From positions 1 through 33,585 of the forward strand of contig DASRSL010000060.1 in assembly GCA_035656495.1 (NCBI GenBank): a stretch of 33,585 nucleotides of DNA. The letters are read 5' to 3'. Positions 23,889 to 32,898 of the stretch are shown here, one piece after another. Positions within the stretch are counted from its first letter, which is position 1. Every line of letters starts with the position of its first letter. This DNA comes from Roseiarcus sp035656495. GTDB taxonomy: Bacteria; Pseudomonadota; Alphaproteobacteria; Rhizobiales; Beijerinckiaceae. A program made the position numbers and the translations under genes. Under the pieces are notes generated by a model. That model did not search any database and was not told the origin of the DNA. It saw only the letters and a program-made list of their open reading frames with translations.

Positions 23889-24701
23889 TTAAGGGCGCGG
23901 GATCAAAATCTCCCCTTTGCCGAGCGCCGCCAGGTCTCCCGCGAGACGTCTCAGAGGCCGGCGAAAAAGCCTGGCCAGCTTCGCGCTCGCCTGAGCGACA
24001 TAATCGGCCAGAAGCCGGGCCGCAACGAGATCATGCTCGCCGCAATCGGCGAATGTCGGGGAGAGAAGCGACGCGCCCCGCCCCAAGAGAATCGTGCCGC
24101 GGTCCATCAGATAGCCGGGCAGGTCGCCGGCCTCGCCGCCGATCGCCAGCGTGCCCGCGATCATCCGACTGCCGGCGTATTCGCCTGCGCGGCCCTCGAT
24201 CAGGATGGCGCCGCGCCTGAGCCTGTCCCCGGCGCGCGGTCCCGCGCCGCAGCGCACGTGAATAAGCCCCCCGCTCATGCCGACCGCTTCGCCGCTAAGG
24301 GGGCCTCCCAACCGCTCGCCCGCGTCGCCCCCGATCTCCAATGCGCCCCCCTTCATACCGGAACCGGCGAACGGGCCGGCGTCGCCGCTGATGGCCAATC
24401 GCCCGCCCGACATCGCCCGCCCGGCCTGGACGCCGACCTCGCCCTCGACTTGAACGGTCCCCTCCGTCATTCCCATGCCGACGCGATCGAAACGCGGGCT
24501 GCCGCCTTCGATGAGAACCGCGGCCGCATCGCCGTTGCGGATACGAAAAACGTCTCCCGCCGTCACGCGCTCGCGCGTCGTTCCGAGTTCGATCCGGGCG
24601 ATTTCCGCGATCGTCTTCCCCGCCAAATTTTGCGGGATCAGCGGCGACAGATCGAGGCGCTGGGTCGGGCCGCCGCGCGAGGCGAAGGTCAGCGGCTTCA
24701 C
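23889..24701 (-). CDS. fhcC: FhcC, formyltransferase/hydrolase complex subunit C
   Basis: A 270-residue protein with repeated glycine-rich coils (AMSGGRLAISGDAGP, MKGGALEIGGDAGE, MSGGLIHVRCG, RRGAILIEGRAGE), the beta-helix of formylmethanofuran dehydrogenase subunit C and of glutamate synthase C-termini. Together with FhcA, B and D it turns formyl-H4MPT into formate, with methylofuran as carrier. The start is GTG and overlaps the fhcD stop by four bases. It is the last gene of fhcBADC. Confidence 0.95.
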   Translation of the reverse strand: MKPLTFASRGGPTQRLDLSPLIPQNLAGKTIAEIARIELGTTRERVTAGDVFRIRNGDAAAVLIEGGSPRFDRVGMGMTEGTVQVEGEVGVQAGRAMSGGRLAISGDAGPFAGSGMKGGALEIGGDAGERLGGPLSGEAVGMSGGLIHVRCGAGPRAGDRLRRGAILIEGRAGEYAGSRMIAGTLAIGGEAGDLPGYLMDRGTILLGRGASLLSPTFADCGEHDLVAARLLADYVAQASAKLARLFRRPLRRLAGDLAALGKGEILIPRP

Positions 24702-25609
24702 CGCAAGAGGTCCCTGAGACGATAATGGTGTTTGCCGAGTTTGCCGCCGTAATTGCCGGCGCCCACCCGCAATGCGCCGCGCTCAGGCCCGAGCTCCACG
24801 ATCGCGCGGAGCCCCGCGCGCATCGCATCAGCGACCGCCGCGCTGGTGAGGCCGTCAATGACGATTTCCAGCACCGAGCCGATCTCCGCGCCAAGAGCGC
24901 TCTCGACCGCGCCCCTCAAGGTCGGGCAATAGGCGTCGTTGGTCGACGCGCTCGCGCCCTTGTACTTCGAGCCGACCTTCGAGCCCGAGCGGGCGATGCC
25001 CCCCGGGAAGGGCATGATGACGTCGTCGACCCCGCGCATCGCCTTGACCGCCGCCTCCGCCGCCGCAAGCGTCTTGGCGGCGCTTGCGCCCATGATCAGA
25101 AGGTTTCCGCCGCCGACCGCGCTCTTCGTCAGAAAGGTCGTCGATTCGCAGACGAACTCTCCGTCCATCACCGGCACTCGCCAGTACCGGCGGGGACCGA
25201 GTTTCTTGGCGATCTGCCAGCCGTCGCCGAAAAATCGGATCGCCGCTCCGAGCTTGAGCTTCTCCTCGCCTGCCTCGATTCCGGCGTAGCAGGCCGAGCC
25301 TGGGCTGGTGAGCACACATTGACCGACGCGGTTCTGAAGCTGTCGCTGCAGTTCCGACGTCGACACCGCGAACATGAGCACGCGCACGCCCGGACGTCCG
25401 TCCGGGGTTTCTTGCGCCGGCATGACGCGATCGACGCCGGCCTCGCAGCCGCAGGCGATCACCGAGGTGGCGAATCCCGTCGCGGTCGCCGCCGCCTGGA
25501 GAGCCCAGCGCGCAGTCGGCGCAGTAATGACGACCGCCGTCGCCCGCATGGCGAACGCCTCGGCGAACGTGTCGTCGATCGCGACGCCGTTGACGGTCAG
25601 CGCACGCAT
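24698..25609 (-). CDS. fhcD: FhcD, formylmethanofuran:H4MPT formyltransferase subunit
   Basis: A 303-residue protein of the Ftr family. It begins MRALTVNGVAIDDTFAEAF, carries VLTSPGSACYAG and the region MPFPGGIARSGSKVGSKYKG, and ends HHYRLRDLL. It moves the formyl group between H4MPT and the methylofuran carrier. It overlaps fhcA by 13 bases and fhcC by four. Start ATG at 25609. Confidence 0.96.
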   Translation of the reverse strand: MRALTVNGVAIDDTFAEAFAMRATAVVITAPTARWALQAAATATGFATSVIACGCEAGVDRVMPAQETPDGRPGVRVLMFAVSTSELQRQLQNRVGQCVLTSPGSACYAGIEAGEEKLKLGAAIRFFGDGWQIAKKLGPRRYWRVPVMDGEFVCESTTFLTKSAVGGGNLLIMGASAAKTLAAAEAAVKAMRGVDDVIMPFPGGIARSGSKVGSKYKGASASTNDAYCPTLRGAVESALGAEIGSVLEIVIDGLTSAAVADAMRAGLRAIVELGPERGALRVGAGNYGGKLGKHHYRLRDLLR

Positions 25610-27231
25610 GCGACCGCCTCAAACGGGCTCGGCCGGCCGACGGCGCCTTCCGGCACGCGCATGAAATCGGAGGGAAGCCCATAGCGGGCGTCATAATAGC
25701 TCTTCATGCGCCGCTGCATCGAAGCTTCGACGCCGGGCGTCACATGCAGCGCGCGGCCGAACCGATAGTGCGTCACCGCGCCGTCGCGGACCACGAGATC
25801 GCCGTCCTTGTAGACGCGCGCCGCCGCGCGGAACATTTCGGCGATATCCTTGCCCGGGCGATAGAGCGCGACATCGGCGCGCGCTCCGGCGCCGAGGTGA
25901 CCACGGTCGGTCAAGCCGAGAAGCCTGGCCGGCGCCGCGCGCGTCATCGTCGCGATCTCGTAAAGCGTATATTCGCGCTTGAGCGACGGAAGCGTCGTCA
26001 CCGCCGCCGCCTCGCTCGGAAGCCGTGACACCCACTGAGCGCGCAGATCCTTGTCCATCAACAAAGCGAATATCTCGGGATAAGTGGTGAACGGCGCGCC
26101 GTTGGGGTGATCCGTGGTGAAGAACACCCGCCAGGGGTCGTCGATGAGCAGGAACAGCTCCAGCCCGACGGCGAATTGCACCGCGTTGTGGAAGCTGCCC
26201 GCACGATATTCGTAAGGCACAATTCCGAAACCGTTCGAGTCGCCGTCGACGATGACGTATTTCTTCGGGTGGGCCTGCGCTCGCGCAGAGAATTGCCGCA
26301 GGACGTCGGACGAAATCGTCACCGTCTGCCCAAACATCACCTGCCCCACGTCGACGGTGACGTTTCTGGCGGCGTTGACCGCCTCGGCGAGCCGCGGCGC
26401 GGCGGACGAAAATCCCTGCGCACCGTCTGTTCCGTAACCGTAGAACTGGAGATGCGCCAAGTGCAGCGGCAGGTCGTCCGCCGCAGCGATCGTCGTCAGG
26501 GCTGTTTCGACGTTTCCCGGCATGCCGAGATTATTGCAGTGGACGTGCAGGGGATGCGGCGCGCCGGCCTCATGGACCGCCTTCTGCAGGGCCTTGAGGA
26601 TCTGACGGCTCGTCACGCCGTAGGAGGGAACCACATCGTCAAAGGAAAAACTGCGCATATTCTCCTTGAACGCGGCGACGCCGCCGGCGTTGACGACCTT
26701 GATCCCGAGCCCCCGCGTCGTTTGCAAGGTCCAGGCGACGTGGTCGCGGATCGCACTCTCGCTCTCTCCGGAGCGGATGAGATCGAGGACGAAATCGTCG
26801 TTGCCAAGAATCGTCAGGATGGCTTTGTCGATGATCGGAATGTCGGCGAGTTCAAGATGGGCGTGCAGCGCATGGTGCGGCACGACCGCCGGCTCGACCA
26901 CCGTCGTGAAACCCATCTCCGCATAGAGGCAACCGGTCTGGAAGGTCGACCAACCGGCGTTGGAAAGCGGCGTGGCGGGGGGACGGCGCGCATGGGCCCG
27001 ATGCTGTTCGGGCAACAGCAGACGCGCTGTGTTTACGTTTGCGCCGGCGATGTGCGAATGGATGTCGATCCCGCCGGCCATCGCGATGAGCCCGGTTGCA
27101 TCGACTGTCTCATCGGCTTGGGCGCCTTCCGGCGACGCGACGATGCGCTCGTCGTGAATCCAGAGATCGCCGATCGCGTCTCGTTTGTTGGCGGGATCGA
27201 CGACGCGAGCGCCTCCGATATGGATCAGCAT
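25597..27231 (-). CDS. fhcA: FhcA, hydrolytic subunit of the formyltransferase/hydrolase complex
   Basis: A 544-residue amidohydrolase-fold protein that releases formate from formyl-methylofuran. The metal site motif DIHSHIAG has His58 and His60; HVHCNNLGMPGNVETALT and FFTTDHPNGAPF lie later and hold further ligands. The start at 27231 gives MLIHIGGARVVDP, the usual N-terminus, and overlaps the fhcB stop by seven bases. The longer open frame upstream is a shadow of fhcB. Confidence 0.96.
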   Translation of the reverse strand: MLIHIGGARVVDPANKRDAIGDLWIHDERIVASPEGAQADETVDATGLIAMAGGIDIHSHIAGANVNTARLLLPEQHRAHARRPPATPLSNAGWSTFQTGCLYAEMGFTTVVEPAVVPHHALHAHLELADIPIIDKAILTILGNDDFVLDLIRSGESESAIRDHVAWTLQTTRGLGIKVVNAGGVAAFKENMRSFSFDDVVPSYGVTSRQILKALQKAVHEAGAPHPLHVHCNNLGMPGNVETALTTIAAADDLPLHLAHLQFYGYGTDGAQGFSSAAPRLAEAVNAARNVTVDVGQVMFGQTVTISSDVLRQFSARAQAHPKKYVIVDGDSNGFGIVPYEYRAGSFHNAVQFAVGLELFLLIDDPWRVFFTTDHPNGAPFTTYPEIFALLMDKDLRAQWVSRLPSEAAAVTTLPSLKREYTLYEIATMTRAAPARLLGLTDRGHLGAGARADVALYRPGKDIAEMFRAAARVYKDGDLVVRDGAVTHYRFGRALHVTPGVEASMQRRMKSYYDARYGLPSDFMRVPEGAVGRPSPFEAVACVR

Positions 27232-28364
27232 GCGCCGGCCGTAGGATCTGGAAGGAAGGCGGCGACGCGCCCGAGAGCCTCGGCGACGCTCAGACTTGCA
27301 GCGGGGGCCGAGGCAGTCATGGCGACCAAAGTCCCAGTATCCGCGGAATGGAGGATCGCGTCGTGATCGACGCCGGGGCGCCCGACGACGATGCGCACCT
27401 TCGGTTCGTCTTTGAATCGCGTTCCGCGCTCGCAAAGCCCGATGACCTTCAGTGCGCCGAGCCAGTCAGGCGGCGGCGCCCCAAACGCCGAGATCCACAA
27501 CGCGCAATCGGTTTCCCCTGAGGCCGCCAGCCGTTCGGCGTCGAAGCGCCATGGATCGTGCAGCGGCATGCCTGTGCCGAAACCCGTTCGCATAGGAAAG
27601 CCGGTCATCCAACCGCAAGCCGCGAGCACGCCGGCGCCATTGTCGGGCGCGGCGAGAGGCAACGTCGAGAACCGCGTCGTTTCGTTGAGATCGCGCGCGA
27701 GGCCATTGAGCATTTCGAGTTCGAGCGCCCCGAGACGCTCCGCCGTCCAGACAGCCAGACCGAATCGCGCGCCCTTCAGAGCGGCAGCGAGAGACTCGAG
27801 CGTTGGCGAAGGTATCCGAGTTTGCGCGACAGGACGGCCTTTGATGCTCGCGCGCAGCGCGGCGAGATTGGAGGCGAGCGTCGCGCCGAGGCCCGCCGCG
27901 ACAACCTCGATATCGCCATCAAAGCCCGAGATTCTCGCGTCGGCCTCTGGCGCGAGCCACACGATCCGTCGCGGGATTTCCGCGCCATCCGGTCTGGCCG
28001 GCGCTCGCAACAAACGCTCATTCAAAGCTGGCCAGGTTTCCAGCAGGGAGTCGCCGACGAGCAGCACTAGATCGGCGCGGACGCGCGCTTCGCCCGGGGT
28101 CGTAAGCATGACGCCAGTTTCTCGCAAACAGTCCAGGTCGCGAAGCAACGCCGCGGAATGCGTGTGCTCGATAACCCCGCCAATGCGCTCGGCAATGGCG
28201 ATCGCCGCTTTCGCTCCCGCAATATCCACGCCCAGTCCCGTAATGAGCGCCTGATCGCTTCGCGCCAGAAGACGAGCCGCGGCGGCGGATGCATCGTCCA
28301 GCGACGCCGGCGCGCCGTTGATCCATGCTGAAGCCTCAGCGTACAGCAGATCCTTCCCCGTCAT
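27225..28364 (-). CDS. fhcB: FhcB, non-catalytic subunit related to formylmethanofuran dehydrogenase B
   Basis: A 379-residue protein related to the molybdopterin subunit FmdB/FwdB of methanogens but shorter. It opens GKDLLYAEASAWINGAPASL, has ALITGLGVDIAGAKAAIA early and WMTGFPMRTGFGTGMP late. No iron-sulfur CxxC cluster motif is seen, in keeping with the bacterial complex, which works as a hydrolase without redox centres. It is the first gene of the fhcBADC operon, whose promoter must lie in the divergent region upstream. Confidence 0.93.
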   Translation of the reverse strand: MTGKDLLYAEASAWINGAPASLDDASAAAARLLARSDQALITGLGVDIAGAKAAIAIAERIGGVIEHTHSAALLRDLDCLRETGVMLTTPGEARVRADLVLLVGDSLLETWPALNERLLRAPARPDGAEIPRRIVWLAPEADARISGFDGDIEVVAAGLGATLASNLAALRASIKGRPVAQTRIPSPTLESLAAALKGARFGLAVWTAERLGALELEMLNGLARDLNETTRFSTLPLAAPDNGAGVLAACGWMTGFPMRTGFGTGMPLHDPWRFDAERLAASGETDCALWISAFGAPPPDWLGALKVIGLCERGTRFKDEPKVRIVVGRPGVDHDAILHSADTGTLVAMTASAPAASLSVAEALGRVAAFLPDPTAGAC

Positions 28365-28844
28365 ACGCTTCGCTCCCTTCGTCCGTCCCAGCCCGAATTC
28401 GACATCGTCGATCGCGGTCCAAGAGTCGGGAATCCGAACCGCCTAGCGACGTTATTCTCGAAGCTGCGCCTCCCGCTCTACATTGGCGACTCCGACGACG
28501 CGCATTGCCCGCCGCCAGCTTGTCGCTTCAGAGCGCATCCTAGATGCGGATCGTCGGCGAATAAACAAGGAAAGCTATTTCCAGCGGCAGCGTCGTAGGT
28601 CGCGTGAAGGACGACCGGCAAGAGAAAAGTCTCCGGTTTGCGCGGCCGCGCGACTCTTGCCTCCTTTCGACTAGACAGATCACAAGTCAGAAGGTTCAAT
28701 CCCATCGGTTCAACCGTTGCGCGGAAATGCTTGCCCGTGGCCTCCAAGTTCGCCAAGTCTTAGCGCCGTGCCTCACCACGTCTCGCGCGCGATCGTGGCG
28801 GCCCGAGCCGAATGCGAACGAACACGAAAGCCGGTCTTCGGGCG
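28365..28844. other. Divergent intergenic region between fhcB and the mch operon
   Basis: About 480 bases. It should carry the promoters of fhcBADC (leftward) and the ATP-grasp/mch operon (rightward). Short open frames give arginine-rich translations with no recognisable domain. A GGTTCAATCCC near 28695 resembles a tRNA T-arm, but no tRNA fits around it. No operator is identified. Confidence 0.4.
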
Positions 28845-29966
28845 ATGACTGACCGCCCGGCAATCATCGTTCTGGCGAATTCGGCCCGCGCGCTCGCGGC
28901 ATCAGCCAGACGCGCGGGATTCGCTCCTCTCGCGATCGATGTCTTTGGCGACGACGACACACGAGAGACGTGTCTCGCGGTCATAACCCTCGATGGCGGA
29001 CTATCGGCTGGCCTGACGAGCGGCAAAGTCGTGGGCGCGGTCGAAACCCTGATTCGCGCCTATAATCCAATGGGGCTTGTTTATGGCTCCGGCTTCGAGC
29101 GGCAGCCTGAATTGATCGCCGCGATCGCCCGAATGACGCGGATTTTCGGCAACGACGCCGAAACGATCAAACGCTCGAAAGATCCCTTCGTCCTTGCGAG
29201 ACTGTGCGCGGCGGTTGGTATATCGCATCCGTCAATCATGCTCGCGGCGCCGGGAGAACCAGAGGATTGGCTCGTGAAAGCCCGCGGCGGCTCCGGAGGC
29301 GCGCACATCACCACGGCAAGGCGCGGACGCGCGGCGCCGCCGGATTGCTACTTCCAGCGCCGGGTCACGGGCGAGAATGTTTCGGCGCTATTTGTTGCGG
29401 ACGGGCGAAAGGCCGAAATCATTGGCCTCAGCGCACAATGGCGCTCGCCCACCCCGGCGTCGCCGTTTCGATATGGCGGTGCGGCCGGGCCCATCGATGT
29501 CGGCGCCGGACAAAGCGAAGGCATCGCCCGCTCTGTCGCCGGAATCGCTTCGGAACTGGGACTCGTCGGTCTCAACAGCGCGGATTTTATCGTTTCAGAC
29601 GATACGGTCTGGCTCATCGAAATCAACCCGCGGCCCGGCGCGACACTGGATGTGTTCGAACCCGACCAGGGGGCGTTGATTGTCAGTCACATCGCCGCCT
29701 GTGAAGGCCGACTGGTCACCGTTCCATTGAGTTCGGAGTTCAAGGCGGCGCAAGTCGTTTACGCCCCATGCGACATTGTGATGCCGAACTCGAAGCGCAA
29801 CTGGCCGGACTGGACATCTGACAGGCCGCTTCCGGGAACGCGGGTCGCCGTCGGCGGTCCGCTATGCACGGTTCTCGCCTTGGGAGCGACCGTGGAATTG
29901 GCGCGAAATCAGGTCGAGACGCGAGCGCGAGACATCATCGCTGACATCCAGGAGTCGAGACATTGA
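28845..29966 (+). CDS. ATP-grasp protein of the H4MPT gene set (Orf17-like)
   Basis: A 373-residue ATP-grasp enzyme (COG2232-like). It opens AIIVLANSARALAASARRAG, has the grasp loop DWLVKARGGSGGAHI and the metal-binding strand VWLIEINPRPGATLDVFE. The family forms carboxylate-amine bonds with ATP. Equivalents are conserved in methylotrophs next to mch and fae and are named Orf17 in Methylobacterium, as I remember. The substrate is not known; a step in methylofuran or H4MPT assembly is likely. An ATG at 28812 adds 11 residues, and neither start has a strong ribosome binding site. It shares its stop with the TTG start of mch. Confidence 0.82.
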   Translation: MTDRPAIIVLANSARALAASARRAGFAPLAIDVFGDDDTRETCLAVITLDGGLSAGLTSGKVVGAVETLIRAYNPMGLVYGSGFERQPELIAAIARMTRIFGNDAETIKRSKDPFVLARLCAAVGISHPSIMLAAPGEPEDWLVKARGGSGGAHITTARRGRAAPPDCYFQRRVTGENVSALFVADGRKAEIIGLSAQWRSPTPASPFRYGGAAGPIDVGAGQSEGIARSVAGIASELGLVGLNSADFIVSDDTVWLIEINPRPGATLDVFEPDQGALIVSHIAACEGRLVTVPLSSEFKAAQVVYAPCDIVMPNSKRNWPDWTSDRPLPGTRVAVGGPLCTVLALGATVELARNQVETRARDIIADIQESRH

Positions 29967-30934
29967 GCGCCGTCGAGATCATAAGCGTCAATCGTCAGGC
30001 TGCTGAGCTCACGGCTGCGCTGCGCCGCGACGCCGCAATGCTGAAGCTCGGCTTTGCGCAGGGGCCGCTCGGCGAAACATTGATCGACGCCGGCGCAGGG
30101 CGGCCGGGCGGCATCGAAGCCGGTCTCCGCATCGCGGAGATTTGCTTGGGCGGTCTCGGCACAGTTCGGCTTGCACCGAACGGCGCCACGCCGAACTGGC
30201 CATGGACGGTCGCAGTCAGTTCGCCGCAGCCGGTCATCGCCTGTCTCGGCAGCCAATATGCCGGTTGGAGCCTTTCGCATGGCGCCGGCAAGGACGCCTT
30301 TTTCGCGCTCGGGTCCGGGCCGGCGCGTGCGCTGGCGCAGAAGGAGGCCGTCTTGAAGGACATCGGCTACCGGGACGAAGCCGACGTCGCGACGCTCGTC
30401 ATCGAAAGCGGGCGGCCTCCGCCTCCCGAGGTCGTGGAGAGAGTGGCGCTCGACTGCAGCGTCGCGCCGTCGGCTTTGACCGTGATATACGCGCCGACTC
30501 AGAGTCTGGCCGGGAGCGCCCAGGTGGTCGCGCGGGTGTTGGAGGTGGCGCTGCACAAAGCCCATGAGTTGAAGTTCCCGCTCGAACGGATCGTCGATGG
30601 TATGGGCGCCGCGCCGGTCAGCCCGCCGCATCCCGATTTTATCGCCGCCATGGGCCGCACCAACGATGCGATCATCTACGGCGGACGCGTGCAGCTCTTC
30701 GTGACTGGCCCGGCGGCGGACGCGAAGGTCCTCGCCGAGGCCCTTCCGAGCAGCGCCTCGCGCGATTTCGGCGCTCCATTCGCTGAGATCTTCAGACGTT
30801 TCAACGGCGATTTCTACGCGATCGACCCCATGCTGTTCAGTCCGGCCGAGGTGATCGTCACCGCGATCGAAAGCGGGGCGAGCTTTCACTCGGGTGCGTT
30901 GCGTCCCGAATTGCTCGATGCATCCTTCGCCTGA
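29963..30934 (+). CDS. mch: Mch, methenyl-H4MPT cyclohydrolase
   Basis: A 323-residue cytoplasmic enzyme that hydrolyses methenyl-H4MPT to formyl-H4MPT, between MtdB and Fhc. Family features are ETLIDAGAGRPGGIEAGLR, SQYAGWSLSHG, VYAPT-like IYAPTQSLAGSAQVVARVLE and DGMGAAPVSPPHPDFIAAMG. The start is TTG, with AGGAG about nine bases upstream, overlapping the preceding stop by three bases, so its translation is coupled to the ATP-grasp gene. Confidence 0.95.
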   Translation: MSAVEIISVNRQAAELTAALRRDAAMLKLGFAQGPLGETLIDAGAGRPGGIEAGLRIAEICLGGLGTVRLAPNGATPNWPWTVAVSSPQPVIACLGSQYAGWSLSHGAGKDAFFALGSGPARALAQKEAVLKDIGYRDEADVATLVIESGRPPPPEVVERVALDCSVAPSALTVIYAPTQSLAGSAQVVARVLEVALHKAHELKFPLERIVDGMGAAPVSPPHPDFIAAMGRTNDAIIYGGRVQLFVTGPAADAKVLAEALPSSASRDFGAPFAEIFRRFNGDFYAIDPMLFSPAEVIVTAIESGASFHSGALRPELLDASFA

Positions 30935-30962
30935 CCCGGCGGCGCGTTCCGCCGAAGGTCCG

Positions 30963-31862
30963 ATGATTCTCGTGGTCAGCGATCAGCGCGATTGGCACGC
31001 GCGCCAGATGGAGGCGGCGCTCGCCGCTGCGGGCGCCCGCGTGGCGCAGATCGATCTCGCCGCATGTGACTTCGACACGCAAAGCCCGAGCGGACTGGCG
31101 TTGCCTCTCCTGGGATCGCGATTGCCGGACGCGGTGCACGTCCGCACGTTCTCGGCCGGCTCGTTCGAGGCGATCACCAAACGATTAGGGCTTCTGCACG
31201 CGTTGGCGGACCTCGGTGTCGTCGTCTGGAACGATGCGCGCGCGATCGAACGCTGTGTCGACAAGTCGATGACGAGTTTCTTGCTCGCGCGCGCCGGCGT
31301 GCCGACTCCGCCAACCTGGACGACCGAATCGGCCGAGACCGCGCGGGCCCTCGTCGCGCGGGAGGCGCCGCGCGGACCCCTCGTGCTCAAACCGCTGTTC
31401 GGCGCGCAGGGCAAGGGCTTGCGCCTTATTCGCAGGCCGGACGAGTTGCCGGATCCGGGAGCCGTCGCCGGCGTCTATTATCTCCAGCGGTTTCAACCCC
31501 TCGCGACCCGGGACTTCCGGGACTATCGCCTGTTCGTTCTGCGCGATCGCGTCGTCGCCGCCATGATGCGTCGCGCCTCGACCTGGATCACCAACGTCAA
31601 GCAAGGAGGCGAACCCGTCGCGATCGGGCCTCATCCGAAGATGGAGCGCCTCGCCGTCGCGGCCGCGAAAGCAGTCGGAGCCGCGATCGCCGGCGTCGAT
31701 GTGCTGGTCGGAATTGACGGCGCGCCGACTGTCCTGGAGGTCAACAGCATGCCGGCCTGGAGCGGCTTGCAGAAGGTCAGCGCGGGCAACGTCGCCGAAG
31801 CGATCGCGGAAGGCCTGGTGGACGAGTTGGCTCGCCGTCACGCAATACGGCGGATCCCATGA
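30963..31862 (+). CDS. RimK-like ATP-grasp ligase of the H4MPT gene set
   Basis: A 299-residue ATP-grasp protein of the RimK/glutathione-synthase group (COG0189). It starts MILVVSDQRDWHARQME, has the glycine-rich grasp loop PLVLKPLFGAQGKGLRLI, the RDYRLFVL strand and the metal-binding TVLEVNSMPAWSGLQ. Relatives add glutamate to H4MPT or coenzyme F420, and such a role is possible for H4MPT or polyglutamylated methylofuran. It corresponds to Orf5 or Orf7 of Methylobacterium; I am unsure which. An earlier ATG at 30918 would overlap mch and adds 15 poorly conserved residues. Confidence 0.83.
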   Translation: MILVVSDQRDWHARQMEAALAAAGARVAQIDLAACDFDTQSPSGLALPLLGSRLPDAVHVRTFSAGSFEAITKRLGLLHALADLGVVVWNDARAIERCVDKSMTSFLLARAGVPTPPTWTTESAETARALVAREAPRGPLVLKPLFGAQGKGLRLIRRPDELPDPGAVAGVYYLQRFQPLATRDFRDYRLFVLRDRVVAAMMRRASTWITNVKQGGEPVAIGPHPKMERLAVAAAKAVGAAIAGVDVLVGIDGAPTVLEVNSMPAWSGLQKVSAGNVAEAIAEGLVDELARRHAIRRIP

Positions 31863-32749
31863 CTGGCCGCGACGATCAGGTTGCGGCGGCGTACGTCGAG
31901 GCCTGCCTCGCCGAGCTCGACGCGCTCAAACCCGGCAACGTGCATCGCTTCGCGCCCGGCCACGGCATGTGTCTGGCCGATTTCGTCCGCAGCGCCGAGT
32001 CGAGCGCCGGCCCGATCGCGGCAAGAGGCGCGCGCGTCGGGATTCGGATTCGCGACGCCGTCGCGGCGAGTCTGCTGGCGGTCGGGCAGAACACAAATCT
32101 CGGGATCATCCTCTTGTGCGCGCCGCTGGCCGCGGCGGCGGCGGTCGAGGACGTCACGCTGCGCCCCGCGCTGGCCCAGGTGCTCGACGATCTCGATCAG
32201 GCTGATGCGGCGAACGTCTTCGCCGCGATCGCCGCCGCAAATCCCGGCGGACTCGGTCGGGCGGACCGGCACGACGTGAACGCCCCCGCAACCGTGACGC
32301 TCCGCGAGGCGATGGCCGCGGCCGCGGATCGGGATCGCATCGCTCGGCAATATGTCACGGCCTATGAAGATGTTTTCGCGCTCGGCGCGCCCGCCGTGGC
32401 GGCGGCCCGAGAGCGGCGACTCGATGAGCGTTGGTCGACGTTCGCCGTCTATCTGACGTTTCTCGCCGCGTTTCCCGACACCCACATTTTGCGCAAGCAC
32501 GGCGCCGCGACCGCCGAGGCGGTTCGCCGCGAGGCGGCCGCCTGGCGCGAGACCTTCGGCGCGGCTCGCGATCCGGAGGAGATGACCGAGGGACTGCTGA
32601 AGTGGGACGCGGCGCTCAAATTGCGGGGGGTCAATCCGGGAACGAGCGCCGACCTGACGGTTGCGACGCTCTTTGCCGCGAGGCTATCTTCGCCGCGCCG
32701 TCACAATTGCGCTGCGACCATCTTGCCCTCGCGCCCCAAGGATGATTGA
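31859..32749 (+). CDS. CitG/MdcB-like protein (triphosphoribosyl-dephospho-CoA synthase family)
   Basis: A 296-residue protein of COG1767. The signature near the N-terminus, ACLAELDALKPGNVHRFAPG, contains the conserved KPGNVH, and NTNLGIILLCAPLAAAA follows, as in CitG. In citrate lyase systems such enzymes make the prosthetic-group precursor, but in H4MPT gene sets the homologue (Orf5 or Orf7 in Methylobacterium) is needed for growth on C1 compounds with an unclear reaction. The ATG overlaps the RimK-like stop (ATGA). No citrate lyase genes are nearby, so a C1-cofactor role is preferred. Confidence 0.85.
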   Translation: MTGRDDQVAAAYVEACLAELDALKPGNVHRFAPGHGMCLADFVRSAESSAGPIAARGARVGIRIRDAVAASLLAVGQNTNLGIILLCAPLAAAAAVEDVTLRPALAQVLDDLDQADAANVFAAIAAANPGGLGRADRHDVNAPATVTLREAMAAAADRDRIARQYVTAYEDVFALGAPAVAAARERRLDERWSTFAVYLTFLAAFPDTHILRKHGAATAEAVRREAAAWRETFGAARDPEEMTEGLLKWDAALKLRGVNPGTSADLTVATLFAARLSSPRRHNCAATILPSRPKDD

Positions 32750-32898
32750 TTTGCGCCTGCGGGACATTACCCCCCGTGACTATCCGGCCAACCGATCCCG
32801 CCCCAATCAGGAGGGATGCTGACAACAAGGATAGCCAGTTCGGCGCCTCGCGACTGGCGAGGGCACGTAGTTTGGCTTGATCCCAGGGAGGAATGAGT

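Noticed and set aside
28690..28730. GGTTCAATCCC resembling a tRNA T-arm in the region between fhcB and the mch operon
   Set aside because: No acceptor stem, anticodon arm or CCA end can be fitted around it.
31859..32749. Citrate or malonate lyase accessory gene
   Set aside because: It has the CitG fold, but no lyase subunit or acyl carrier gene is nearby, and the gene is fused into the mch operon by overlap.
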